Shown here: positions 17,203-25,532 of the stretch, piece by piece | Position numbering within the stretch: the first letter of the stretch is position 1 | Layout of the letters: each line of letters begins with the position of its first letter | Source of the DNA: Acidimicrobiia bacterium | GTDB lineage: Bacteria > Actinomycetota > Acidimicrobiia > IMCC26256 > PALSA-610 | DNA length: 54,444 bases | NCBI GenBank assembly: GCA_036271555.1 | Contig: DATBAK010000022.1 | Coordinates: 1 to 54,444 of the forward strand | Reading direction: 5' to 3' | Notes under the pieces: model-generated | What the model was told of the DNA's origin: nothing | Seen by the model: the letters and a program-made list of their open reading frames with translations, nothing else | Databases searched by the model: none | Position numbers and translations under genes: made by a program

Positions 17203-18420
17203 GTGTCCTCGGGTGCGATGACGGAAGCGGTGGGCGCGCAGGCTCCGCGCGGTCCGCTCGCCACGCGGGGCGGTGCCATCGAGCTCGTGAAGCTCGAGAA
17301 GCAGTTCGGTGAGTTCACCGCGGTCGACCACATCGACCTCTCGATCGGGTCGGGGGAGTTCTTCTCGCTCCTCGGCCCGTCCGGTTGCGGCAAGACCACC
17401 ACGCTGCGCCTCATCGCCGGCTTCGAGCGGCCCACCTCGGGCGCGATCCTCCTCGACGGCGTCGACCTCGCGAGCACGCCGCCGCACCGGCGGCCGGTGA
17501 ACACCGTGTTCCAGAGCTACGCGTTGTTCCCGCACCTCACGGTCGAGGACAACATCGCGTACGGCCTGCGGTGGCAGCACGGCGGCGGGAGCAAGGGCGA
17601 TCGCAAGCGGCGCGTCGGTGAGGCGATCGCGCTCGTACGGCTCGAAGGGCTCGAGAAGCGCAAGCCCGCGCAGCTCTCGGGTGGTCAGCAGCAGCGCGTC
17701 GCGCTCGCGCGTGCGCTCGTGCTCCAGCCGTCGGTGCTGTTGCTCGACGAGCCGCTCGGGGCGCTCGACGCGAAGCTGCGCAAGGCGCTCCAGCACGAGC
17801 TCACCGCGCTGCAGCGCGATGTCGGGATCACGTTCGTCTACGTCACGCACGACCAGGAAGAGGCGCTCACGATGAGTGACCGCCTCGCGGTCATGGACAA
17901 CGGCATCGTGGCGCAGGTCGGTCCGCCGCGCGAGGTCTACACGGAGCCCGCGAACGCGTACGTCGCCGACTTCCTCGGCGTCGCGAACCTCATCGACGTC
18001 GATGTGCTCGGATCTGCGTCCGACGGCGGTCACCGCGTGCGGCTCGAGAGCTTCGAGCTGCGGTGTGCGACCGGCGCGATCAGCGGCCTCGGCCGGGCCA
18101 AGATCGTCATCCGGCCCGAACGCGCGCGCATCCTCGAGTACGGCGCCATCGGCGAGAACCACGTGCCGGGCATGATCGATCGGCTCGTGTACCTCGGACC
18201 GACGACGCAGGTCGTCGTGCGGCTGCCGAACGGCGACAGCGTGCAGGTGCTCGTCGCGAACACCGACGAGAAGCTCGCGCACGAACCGGGCACGCCGGTC
18301 ACGCTCGTGCTGCCGGCCGACGCACTGCGCGTGCTGCCGATCGACGAGCGCCTCGACCTCCTCGCGGCCGACCCGGCCGCCGCGGCCGATTCCGAAGCCG
18401 CACCCCGCGTCGACGAGTAG
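17203..18420 (+). CDS. potA: Spermidine/putrescine-type ABC transporter ATP-binding protein (PotA-like)
   Basis: A 405-residue ATPase that powers import through PotB/PotC. Walker A GPSGCGKTT at about 58-66, the Q-loop VFQSYALFPHLTVEDNIAYGL, signature LSGGQQQR, Walker B VLLLDEPLGALD and the switch THDQEEALTMSD are all intact. A C-terminal TOBE-type regulatory domain (from about 280) is typical of PotA/CysA/MalK-type subunits. The GTG at 17203 fits a leaderless start behind TACAAT; the ATG at 17218 is the alternative. The gene is on the opposite strand from potDBC and about 2 kb from its nearest member (potC), but both sides carry the same operator. Substrate may be a polyamine, betaine or other cationic compound. 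Confidence 0.9.
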   Translation: MSSGAMTEAVGAQAPRGPLATRGGAIELVKLEKQFGEFTAVDHIDLSIGSGEFFSLLGPSGCGKTTTLRLIAGFERPTSGAILLDGVDLASTPPHRRPVNTVFQSYALFPHLTVEDNIAYGLRWQHGGGSKGDRKRRVGEAIALVRLEGLEKRKPAQLSGGQQQRVALARALVLQPSVLLLDEPLGALDAKLRKALQHELTALQRDVGITFVYVTHDQEEALTMSDRLAVMDNGIVAQVGPPREVYTEPANAYVADFLGVANLIDVDVLGSASDGGHRVRLESFELRCATGAISGLGRAKIVIRPERARILEYGAIGENHVPGMIDRLVYLGPTTQVVVRLPNGDSVQVLVANTDEKLAHEPGTPVTLVLPADALRVLPIDERLDLLAADPAAAADSEAAPRVDE

Positions 18421-18432
18421 GGCGCGCACCGC

Positions 18433-19158
18433 TCATCGCGATGTTCGGCGCGCGTGCACGAAGACCTCGCGCGCCCGCGCCGCACCGGTTCTCGGCGCGG
18501 CACACGAAGCGGTCGGAGTCCAGCCGCACGCGGTGAGCGCTCTGTTCGCGAGCCCGACCGCGCGCTCGATGTCGATCGTGTGCTCGACGAGGTGCGCGCT
18601 CCGGAGCTCGAACGTCGGCTTCACGAGCGCGACCAGATCGGCCGCGTCGCCGACGTCGATCGCGCCGAGCTGCGGGACGGCGCTCGCGACCGCGAGGTAG
18701 CTGAGATCCATCACGACGAGGTCGACCGTTGCGGGCACGAGCCGCCGATCGATCTCGGCCAGGTTCACGCCTTCCAGGTTCACGACGCGCGGATCGACCC
18801 GCAGCGCGCCGACGAGCTGCCCGGTTCCGACGTCGACCGCGTAGACACGGCGCGCGCCGCGGGCGAGGAGCGCGCGCGTGAAGCCACCCGCGCTCGCGCC
18901 GACGTCGAGCGCGACGCGACCCCGCACGACGATCGCGAAGGAGTCGAGCGCGTGCGACAGCTTGACGTCGCCCCGCAGCCGGCGCGCGGGCACGACGCGC
19001 ATTGACGCATCCGCGCGCACGAGCGCACGCGGGTTGTCGACGATGCGACCGTCGACGAGGACGCGCTGCTCGAGGATCGCCACCGGCTCGACATCGGGGC
19101 GGTGGCGCGCGAGGAGCTGGACGAGCGCGACGAAGCGCGCGTGGGGGTGCCTGGGCAC
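18433..19158 (-). CDS. TlyA-like rRNA 2'-O-methyltransferase (S4 + FtsJ)
   Basis: A 241-residue protein of the TlyA/hemolysin A family: an N-terminal S4-like RNA-binding domain (RFVALVQLLARHRP through RIVDNPRALVRADASMRVV) and an FtsJ-type SAM-dependent methyltransferase domain with ALDVGASAGGFTRALLARGARRVYAVDVGTGQL, then MDLSYLA and LVKPTFEL. Known members methylate 16S/23S rRNA ribose. The S4 part looks less canonical than in mycobacterial TlyA, and the GTG start may not be exact. It converges with potA (12 nt between stops) and seems unrelated to the transporter genes around it. Confidence 0.85.
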   Translation of the reverse strand: MPRHPHARFVALVQLLARHRPDVEPVAILEQRVLVDGRIVDNPRALVRADASMRVVPARRLRGDVKLSHALDSFAIVVRGRVALDVGASAGGFTRALLARGARRVYAVDVGTGQLVGALRVDPRVVNLEGVNLAEIDRRLVPATVDLVVMDLSYLAVASAVPQLGAIDVGDAADLVALVKPTFELRSAHLVEHTIDIERAVGLANRALTACGWTPTASCAAPRTGAARAREVFVHARRTSR

Positions 19159-19331
19159 GACGAAACCTCCGGGCTCGGATCCGACGAGGTCGGAGAGGCC
19201 CGGAGGACCGCGGATCTGCGGGTCGGCTCACACCTACGTGAACGGCACGGTCACATGGTCGCATGCGCTCACCGGCTGCGCCGTGTGTGCTTGTAGGTTG
19301 CGGCCGCGCGTCGGGAGAGGACGGGGGAGCG

Positions 19332-20426
19332 ATGAACGAACCGCTCAGATTGGGCTTCATCGGCTGCGGGTCGATCAGCCAGGCGCATGCGGCCGCGGTG
19401 CGGATGCTCGCGGAGGACGGCATCGTGCAGCTCGTCGCCGCGGCCGACCCCGATCCCGAGGGCATCGCGCGCGTCACGAGCATCGCGGGCGACGTCGAGC
19501 GCACGACCGCCGACGGCCACGAGCTGATCGCCGATCCCGACATCGACGCGATCGTCCTCATCACGCCGACGCGGTTCCATCGCGAGTACGTGCTCGCGAC
19601 CGCGGCCGCGGGCAAGCCGCTGTTCTCCGAGAAGCCGCTCGCGCCGACGTTCGACATCGTGCGCGAGCTGCACCAGGCGGTGACGGGCTCGGGTATCTCC
19701 GCGCAGGTCGGCTTCCAGTCGCGCTTTCACCCGATCATCAACAAGCTGCGCGGCTATGTCGAGAGCGGCGAGCTCGGCGCGCCGATGGCCTACACGTTGC
19801 GCGACGACCAGTACTGGCCGACGGGCGACGTCGTGCCCGGCCATTCGAGCTGGCGGTCCGACGTCGCGGAAGCGGGCGGCGGCGCGCTGCTCGAGCATTC
19901 GATCCACAGCTGCGACGTGCTGTCGTGGCTGTTCGGTCCGGCGGCGCGGGTGTTCGCGACCAAGCGGCACGTGTTCGGCTACACGGTGGAGGACACCGCC
20001 GCGCTCACGATCGAGCACGAGAACGGTGTGATCGGGAACCTCGTCACCGTCTTCAACGGCGTGCAGGGTCGCGAGGAACGCCGGCTCGAGGTGTTCTTCG
20101 AGCGCGGCGCGCTCGAGCTGACGACCGACTTCATCGTCGGTGCGCCCGAGGACTCGCTGATGGTGCAGCGACCCAACCAAGCGGCCGAGCGCTTCGACCT
20201 CACCGCGCTGCGGCGCGAGTGGTTCAGCGCGCAGGGCGTCGATCCCGATCGCGTCGTGTGGGTGTACCAGTACTTCGCGCACCGCGCCTTCGCCGCCGCG
20301 CTGCGAGAGGGACGCGCGCCGGCGCCGGGCTTCGACGATGCGTTGCGTGCACACGCGCTCGTCGAGGCCGGCTACCGCTCCTGCGCGAGCGGCCTCCCCG
20401 AACCCGTGGCTCCCCTGCTCGCCTGA
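19332..20426 (+). CDS. Gfo/Idh/MocA family oxidoreductase
   Basis: A 364-residue NAD(P)-dependent dehydrogenase of the Gfo/Idh/MocA family (sugar, inositol or related alcohol oxidation). It has the Rossmann start LGFIGCGSISQAHA, a second-strand VAAADPDPEG, ITPTRFHREY and the catalytic-region SEKPLAPT, followed by the C-terminal alpha/beta domain (EAGGGALLEHSIHSCDVLSWLFG). The ATG at 19332 sits 2-3 nt after a GGGGGAG Shine-Dalgarno-like run; the frame is open to 19263, but without a good signal. It is followed by palindromic repeat copy 2 and converges with potC. Confidence 0.9.
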   Translation: MNEPLRLGFIGCGSISQAHAAAVRMLAEDGIVQLVAAADPDPEGIARVTSIAGDVERTTADGHELIADPDIDAIVLITPTRFHREYVLATAAAGKPLFSEKPLAPTFDIVRELHQAVTGSGISAQVGFQSRFHPIINKLRGYVESGELGAPMAYTLRDDQYWPTGDVVPGHSSWRSDVAEAGGGALLEHSIHSCDVLSWLFGPAARVFATKRHVFGYTVEDTAALTIEHENGVIGNLVTVFNGVQGREERRLEVFFERGALELTTDFIVGAPEDSLMVQRPNQAAERFDLTALRREWFSAQGVDPDRVVWVYQYFAHRAFAAALREGRAPAPGFDDALRAHALVEAGYRSCASGLPEPVAPLLA

Positions 20427-20434
20427 CCGAGCCC

Positions 20435-20478
20435 GTGGTACTGCGTTGGCGGGGCATGGCCCGATTGCGCAGTACCAC
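20435..20478. repeat. 44-bp palindromic intergenic repeat, copy 2
   Basis: Arms GTGGTACTGCG and CGCAGTACCAC bound the 44-bp unit; flanking CC (20433-20434) and GG (20479-20480) extend the pairing to 13 bp. It lies between the convergent Gfo/Idh/MocA gene (stop 20426) and potC (stop 20505), so it could serve as a shared 3'-end structure. Confidence 0.9.
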
Positions 20479-20504
20479 GGACCGGAGCGGAGCCGACGTT
20501 TCGG

Positions 20505-21449
20505 CTACATCTCGAGCGCGAAGTCCTCGACGGCCGATCCCCGCTCGCCCCGCCGCAGCAGCCGCGGCACGAACACCGCGAGCAGGATCGCGGTGACCGT
20601 GAAGACCAGCATCACGGTCGCGAGCGCGTTGACCGCGGGCGTCGCCGTCGCGCGCAGCGACGAGTAGATCTTCATCGGCACCGTCTCGCTCGACGCGTCG
20701 GCCGACAGGAACTGCGAGATCACGAAGTCGTCGATGACGGTCGCGAACACGATCATGAGGCTCGCGAAGATCGCGGGACTCAGCAGCGGCAGGATCACCG
20801 TCCGCAGCGATTGCATCGGCGACGCGCCCAGATCTTGCGCCGCGTCCTCGTAGTCGCTCCCGATCGTGAGTAATCGCCCGCGGACGATCACGATCACCGT
20901 CGACAGGTTGTACGTGATCTGGCCGATGAGCTGCGCGCCGCGGCCGAGGTGCACGACGTGCACGAGCGTCGTGAAGAACAGGAAGAGCGAGCTGCCGATC
21001 ACGATCTCGGGCGTGACGAGTGGGATCAGCTGCAAGAAGTTCGCGGGCCGCTGGCCGTAGCCGCGCCAGCGGGTGAGACCGACCGCGAGCGCGACGCCGA
21101 GCGGCGCGCAGATGAGCATCGTCATGCCCGCGAGCCACAGGCTGTTGTAGACCGCGCGGTGCAGCGTCGGGTCGTGCACGACCGACAGGTTCGGGTCGCC
21201 CCAGTACCAACGCCACGAGAAGCCTTGCCACGCGCTGCGCGACCGGCCCTTGTTGAACGAGAACTGGATCGCGATGACGACGGGCAGCAGCGCCCAGAGC
21301 AGGTACGCCCACGTGACCGTCGCGAGGATGCGCGGCTTGCGCCACGGATCGCGCCACCACGCCATCGGCGACCGCAATCGGCGTTGCGCGGGCGGCGTCG
21401 GCCCGAGCAGTGCTTCCACCTCGACCGTCGCGCGCTCCGTCGCCGTCAT
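20505..21449 (-). CDS. potC: Spermidine/putrescine-type ABC transporter permease (PotC-like)
   Basis: A 314-residue inner-membrane permease with six predicted helices and the EAA loop EDAAQDLGASPMQSLRTVILPLLSP that contacts the ATPase. The N-terminus is long and polar (about 37 residues, TERATVEVEALLGPTPPAQRR) before the first helix. Its ATG overlaps the potB stop by 4 bp. Third gene of the potDBC operon read from the 23727 operator. PotC is normally paired with PotB; the substrate class is a polyamine or a similar cation. Confidence 0.9.
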   Translation of the reverse strand: MTATERATVEVEALLGPTPPAQRRLRSPMAWWRDPWRKPRILATVTWAYLLWALLPVVIAIQFSFNKGRSRSAWQGFSWRWYWGDPNLSVVHDPTLHRAVYNSLWLAGMTMLICAPLGVALAVGLTRWRGYGQRPANFLQLIPLVTPEIVIGSSLFLFFTTLVHVVHLGRGAQLIGQITYNLSTVIVIVRGRLLTIGSDYEDAAQDLGASPMQSLRTVILPLLSPAIFASLMIVFATVIDDFVISQFLSADASSETVPMKIYSSLRATATPAVNALATVMLVFTVTAILLAVFVPRLLRRGERGSAVEDFALEM

Positions 21450-22345
21450 CGGAGCTCCTTCGCGGCCTGGTTGCTCGAATAGAGGTAATAGAACATCAGC
21501 ACGGTCAGCAGAACGGTCAGCACGATCACGAGCGCGGAACCGATGCCGCGCGTCGAGTTCGTCTGCACCGCGTTCTGGATCTGGTTGCCGATCATGTTCG
21601 TCTTCGGCGAACCGGAGAGCAGTGTGTTCGTGTAGTAGTCACCGAACATCGGCAGCGCGGTGATCGCGGCGCCCGCGAGCATGCCTTGGCGCGAGAGCGG
21701 CAGCGTCACCTTCGTGAACGTGCGCAGCGGACTGACACCGAGGTCGCGCGACGCCTCGAGCAACCGGATGTCGATCCGGTCGAGTGCCGCGTACAACGGC
21801 AGGATCAGGAACGGCACGTAGCCGTACACGAGTCCGAGGATGACCGTGTACGGCCGACCGTCGAGCCAGCCGACGGGGTGCGAGATCAGGTGTAGGTGTC
21901 GCAGCAAATCGTTCACGTACCCGTCGTCCTGCAGCAGGTTCACCCACGCGAGCATGCGCATGAGGTACGAGATCCAGAACGGCGCGAGCAGCAGACCGAG
22001 CAGGAGACCGCGCCGCTTCCCGCCATAGCGCGCGACGTAGTAGGCGACCGGATAGCCGACGATGAAGCAGAGCACGATCGCGGCGATGACGTACTCGAAC
22101 GTGTTGAGGAACGGCCGGCCGAAGTCGCCGTTGCCGAGTCCCTGCCAGACCGTGTGATACGCGTCCCAGTTCCACCGGAGCGGGTTCCACTGCGGATCGC
22201 GCGTGTTGAAGAGGATGTTGTCGCGGCCGCCGGCGATCGCCATGACGCCGTAGAACGGCACCGCGAAGAAGAAGACCATCCAGGCCGTGCCCGGCAGCGC
22301 GAGCACCGGCCACAGCCACCGCGGCCGCCGGGATTCGTTGTTCAT
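21446..22345 (-). CDS. potB: Spermidine/putrescine-type ABC transporter permease (PotB-like)
   Basis: A 299-residue permease with a first helix after a short basic N-terminus (NNESRRPRWLWPVLALPGTAW), five further hydrophobic helices, and the EAA loop EASRDLGVSPLRTFTKVTLPLSRQG typical of the binding-protein-dependent transport permease family. It lies 72 nt downstream of potD and overlaps potC by 4 bp, so the three are a single operon. With PotC it forms the channel energised by PotA. Confidence 0.9.
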   Translation of the reverse strand: MNNESRRPRWLWPVLALPGTAWMVFFFAVPFYGVMAIAGGRDNILFNTRDPQWNPLRWNWDAYHTVWQGLGNGDFGRPFLNTFEYVIAAIVLCFIVGYPVAYYVARYGGKRRGLLLGLLLAPFWISYLMRMLAWVNLLQDDGYVNDLLRHLHLISHPVGWLDGRPYTVILGLVYGYVPFLILPLYAALDRIDIRLLEASRDLGVSPLRTFTKVTLPLSRQGMLAGAAITALPMFGDYYTNTLLSGSPKTNMIGNQIQNAVQTNSTRGIGSALVIVLTVLLTVLMFYYLYSSNQAAKELR

Positions 22346-22417
22346 GCGGCTACGGCCTCCGGCATGACCTCGCCTCCGGACCCGCGCGGGGCCCGGTCGG
22401 CGGCGACGACGACTCCT

Positions 22418-23707
22418 CTAGCCACCGCTCGTGAACTGCCGCCACTGGGCCTGCCAGAGGCGGTCGCCCGCGGGCGACAGCTGCAGCTCCTCGAAGGCGT
22501 GGTCGAAGTCGGACGGTTTCACGAGCGCGGTCTTCAGGTTCTCGGGCACGAGACCCTTGCTGATGAACGACTCCGGCGGCAGATCGTTGAGCGGTTGCTG
22601 GTAACCGATGCCGTTGAAGTTCAGCAGCGCGTTCGTGGAATCGAGGAAGAAGTTCAGGAACAGGTGCGCGAGCACCGGGTTCTTCGAGTTCTTCGGGATC
22701 GCCATCATGTCGTTCTGGATGAGGCCCTTGCCGTCGGGCTGGAACCAGTAGCCGAGCACCGACGCGGGCACGCCCTTCGGAAGGTCGGCAACCGCGTTGA
22801 TCATGTCGCCGCCCCACGCCTGGTGCACCCACGACGATCCCTCGGGCAGCATCGTGTAGTCCTGGATGTCGACCTTCACGTTCACGAGGTCGATGAGCTT
22901 GTTCAGCTCGGCGCCGGCGGCCTTGATCTCCTTCGCGTCCTCGGTGTTCACGTTGGTGTTGCCGAGCCGCAGCAACGCCATCGACAACGCCTCGCGGTCG
23001 TCGTCGAGCACGGAGACCTTGCCCTTGTACTTCGGGTTGTAGAGGAGGTCGGTGCCGTCCTTCAGCTTGAACGGGTCGTCGGCCGCGTCGATCTTGTCGA
23101 CGCGGTACCCGATGCCGGTCGTGTAGAGCGTGTACGGCACGGAGTAGCGCGCGCCCGTGTCGTAGAACGGGCTCTGCAGCGACGGCCACACGTTCGTCAG
23201 GTTCGGGATGTAGCTGTGGTTGATCGGCTGGAGGTTCTCGGTCGCGACGAGCGAACCGATGCGGTCGGGCGAGATGTTCGTGATGTCGAAGCTCGCGGTG
23301 TTCGCCTGGATCTTGCTGACCGCGTCGTCCATCGAGTCGAACGTCGTGATCGAGACCTTGCAGTGGTACTTGTCCTCGAACGCCTTGACCATGTCGGGTC
23401 CGACATAGTCGGCGTAGTTGAAGATCTTCAGCGTCGCGCCGGTCTCCGGGTCGAGTCCGTCCTTGATCGCGGTGCTGCACAACGGCAACGTCGCGGGATC
23501 GTTCTGACGACTCAACTTCGGCGGTTGGCCGCAGCCGCCGACCTTGCCGGTGCCGCCCGACGCGCCCGACTTCGAGCCACTGCTCCCGCACGCGGCGAGG
23601 AACGCGCTGCCGCCGACAGACAGTGCTGCGCCCGCGAAGGCCGAGTTGCGTAGGAACTCACGACGACTGAGCGAACTTTGCCTGCGTTCGCGTGGGTGAG
23701 ACGCCAT
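22418..23707 (-). CDS. potD: Spermidine/putrescine-type ABC transporter substrate-binding lipoprotein (PotD-like)
   Basis: A 429-residue extracytoplasmic solute-binding protein. The N-terminus carries a twin-arginine motif (SRREFLR, Arg15-Arg16) and a lipobox ending at Cys40 (FLAAC), so it is probably a Tat-exported lipoprotein. The body has PotD-family features: LKIFNYADYVGPDMVKAFEDKYHCKV, YSVPYTLYTTGIGYRVD and PEGSSWVHQAWGGDM. The ATG is preceded by a strong GGGGGGAGG Shine-Dalgarno. It is first in potDBC, and the palindromic operator overlaps its promoter region. The ligand cannot be named; binding-pocket acidic and aromatic residues would decide it. Confidence 0.92.
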   Translation of the reverse strand: MASHPRERRQSSLSRREFLRNSAFAGAALSVGGSAFLAACGSSGSKSGASGGTGKVGGCGQPPKLSRQNDPATLPLCSTAIKDGLDPETGATLKIFNYADYVGPDMVKAFEDKYHCKVSITTFDSMDDAVSKIQANTASFDITNISPDRIGSLVATENLQPINHSYIPNLTNVWPSLQSPFYDTGARYSVPYTLYTTGIGYRVDKIDAADDPFKLKDGTDLLYNPKYKGKVSVLDDDREALSMALLRLGNTNVNTEDAKEIKAAGAELNKLIDLVNVKVDIQDYTMLPEGSSWVHQAWGGDMINAVADLPKGVPASVLGYWFQPDGKGLIQNDMMAIPKNSKNPVLAHLFLNFFLDSTNALLNFNGIGYQQPLNDLPPESFISKGLVPENLKTALVKPSDFDHAFEELQLSPAGDRLWQAQWRQFTSGG

Positions 23708-23726
23708 GACACCCTCCCCCCAGCTA

Positions 23727-23746
23727 TACTGACTGACGAGTCAGTA
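23727..23746. promoter_or_regulatory. Palindromic operator site 2 (TACTGACTGACGAGTCAGTA)
   Basis: Identical in all 20 bases to site 1. It lies between potD (start 23707, minus) and the small ORF/FAD oxidoreductase (plus). Read on the minus strand, TATAGC at 23729-23724 is a -10 candidate for potD that overlaps the site, so binding would block potD transcription and could also govern the divergent genes. Confidence 0.85.
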
Positions 23747-23793
23747 AGCGACAGCCTGTCGCAATCGGGCGATCTTATGCAAGGGGTACGCCC

Positions 23794-23892
23794 ATGAGCA
23801 GTCAGAGAGACAGGCGGAGACCGCAGGCGCGGTCGGCGTCGCGACGCAATGGTCATCGTGCGCTTCGAGCGCCGGAGGTCGCAGCCGCATGA
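23794..23892 (+). CDS. Small Arg-rich ORF (32 aa) coupled to the FAD oxidoreductase start
   Basis: The ATG is preceded by AAGGGG with about 8 nt spacing. The 32-codon product begins MSSQRDRRR, is strongly basic, and ends APEVAAA. Its TGA overlaps the ATG of the next gene (ATGA), and its last codons carry that gene's Shine-Dalgarno (GGAGGT, 23874-23879). A similar small ORF, starting MSSQ and ending REVEAA with the same stop-start arrangement, precedes ilvN at 50891. It may be a leader peptide for translational coupling rather than a functional protein. Too short for statistics on coding; shown by arrangement only. Confidence 0.45.
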   Translation: MSSQRDRRRPQARSASRRNGHRALRAPEVAAA

Positions 23893-25532
23893 CGAACAGC
23901 CGTTACGACGCGATCGTGGTCGGTGGGGGGCACAACGGTCTCGTTGCGGGCGCGTACCTCGCGCGTGCAGGCCTGCGCACCGTCGTGCTCGAGGCGCGCG
24001 ACGACATCGGTGGCGCGGCGCGCACGGAGCAACCGTGGGGACCTGAGTTCAAAGTGACGGCGCTCTCGTACGTGATGAGCCTCATGCCGCCGACGATCAT
24101 CAAGGATCTGTCGCTCGAGCGCCACGGCTACCACGTGCTGCCGATGGGTCCGTCGTACATCGCGTTCCCCGACGGCCGTTCGATGCTCCTGCACGACGAG
24201 CCGAGCCGCAACATCGACGAGGTGTCGAAGTTCTCACGGCACGACGCCGCGAACCTCGCCGACTACGAGGCGTGGCTGGCCGGCCTCGCCGACGTGCTCG
24301 GGCCGTTGCTGCTCACGACACCGCCGAAGCTCGGCTCGCGCCACCCGCGCGATCTCGTCGACCTGTTGCGCCTCGCGTGGGGAGTGCGCGGGCTCGACGT
24401 CCGCACGACCGCGGAAGCGACGCGCCTCATGACGACGAGTATCAGCGATCTGCTCGCGCGCTGGTTCGAGTCGCCCGAGCTCAAGGGCGTGCTCGCCGTG
24501 AACGGCATCATCGGCACCTGGGCCGGACCCGACGAGCCCGGCACCGCCTACGTGATGGCGCACCACTCGATCGGTGACGTCGGCGACGGCCACCTCGGTT
24601 CCTGGGGCTACCCGATCGGCGGGATGGGCGCGGTGTCCGAGGCCATCCGGCGCGCCGCGGTCGAGCTCGGCTGTGAGGTCCGCACCGGCGCGCCGGTCGA
24701 GGAGATCACGGTCGCGAACGGCAAGACGCGCGGCGTCGTGCTGAAGAACGGCGAGGTGCTCACGGCCGACACCGTCGTCGCCGCGACACATCCGCAGATC
24801 ACGTTCCTGCGGCAGATCGCGCGGTCGGAGCTGCCGGCCGACTTCGTGCGCGACCTCGAGGCGTGGCGCAGCCGCAGCGGCGTCGTGAAGGTGAACGTCG
24901 CGCTCTCGGAGCTGCCCGACTTCATCGCCGATCCCGGCACCCAGATGCACGAGCGCTACACCGGCGCCGTCGAGCTGTGTCACTCGCTCGAGTACCTCGA
25001 GCGCGCGTTCCAGGACGCGCGCGAAGGGCGCGCGGCGACGCGCCCGTTCTCCGACGGCGTGATCCCGTCGACGCTCGACCCGTCGATCGCGCCCGACGGC
25101 ATGCACGTGATGTCGTTGTTCACGCAGTGGGTGCCGCACGAGTGGGCCGGCGAGTCGCACGCCGCGGAGCTCGAGTCGTACGCCGACCGCGTCGTCGACG
25201 GCTACACGGAGCTCGCGCCGAACTTCAAGCAGTCGATCGTGCACCGCCAGGTGATCGGACCGTACGAGATGGAGCACGAGTACGGGCTCATCGGCGGGAA
25301 CATCTTCCACGGCGAGCTGTCGGCCGACCAGCTGTTCCATCTGCGGCCGGCGCCGGGGTACGCCGACTTCACGACCCCGGTCGACGGGCTGTACCAGTGC
25401 TCGTCGGCGACCCACGGCGGCGGCGGTGTGACCGGCATTCCCGCGCTGCTCTGCACGCGCCGGATCCTCGGCGACATGAAGCGCGCGCAGTGGAAGAACC
25501 GGCTGCGCCTCCGTGGGAGCATGGCGGGATGA
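23889..25532 (+). CDS. FAD-dependent oxidoreductase, phytoene-dehydrogenase-like (1)
   Basis: A 547-residue flavoprotein with an N-terminal FAD-binding Rossmann motif VVGGGHNGLVAGAYLARAG (Gly12, Gly14, Gly17), VVLEARDDIGG and a C-terminal GLYQCSSATHGGGGVTGIPALLCTRRIL that closes over the FAD. This is the carotenoid desaturase/amine oxidase-like NAD(P)/FAD oxidoreductase class; many members in catabolic clusters have unknown substrates, and a C-N or C-C bond oxidation is likely. It has a good Shine-Dalgarno inside the preceding small ORF. Its TGA overlaps the ATG of the Rieske gene (ATGA), so the two oxidative enzymes are co-translated, downstream of operator site 2. A paralogue lies at 28858. 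Confidence 0.88.
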   Translation: MTNSRYDAIVVGGGHNGLVAGAYLARAGLRTVVLEARDDIGGAARTEQPWGPEFKVTALSYVMSLMPPTIIKDLSLERHGYHVLPMGPSYIAFPDGRSMLLHDEPSRNIDEVSKFSRHDAANLADYEAWLAGLADVLGPLLLTTPPKLGSRHPRDLVDLLRLAWGVRGLDVRTTAEATRLMTTSISDLLARWFESPELKGVLAVNGIIGTWAGPDEPGTAYVMAHHSIGDVGDGHLGSWGYPIGGMGAVSEAIRRAAVELGCEVRTGAPVEEITVANGKTRGVVLKNGEVLTADTVVAATHPQITFLRQIARSELPADFVRDLEAWRSRSGVVKVNVALSELPDFIADPGTQMHERYTGAVELCHSLEYLERAFQDAREGRAATRPFSDGVIPSTLDPSIAPDGMHVMSLFTQWVPHEWAGESHAAELESYADRVVDGYTELAPNFKQSIVHRQVIGPYEMEHEYGLIGGNIFHGELSADQLFHLRPAPGYADFTTPVDGLYQCSSATHGGGGVTGIPALLCTRRILGDMKRAQWKNRLRLRGSMAG

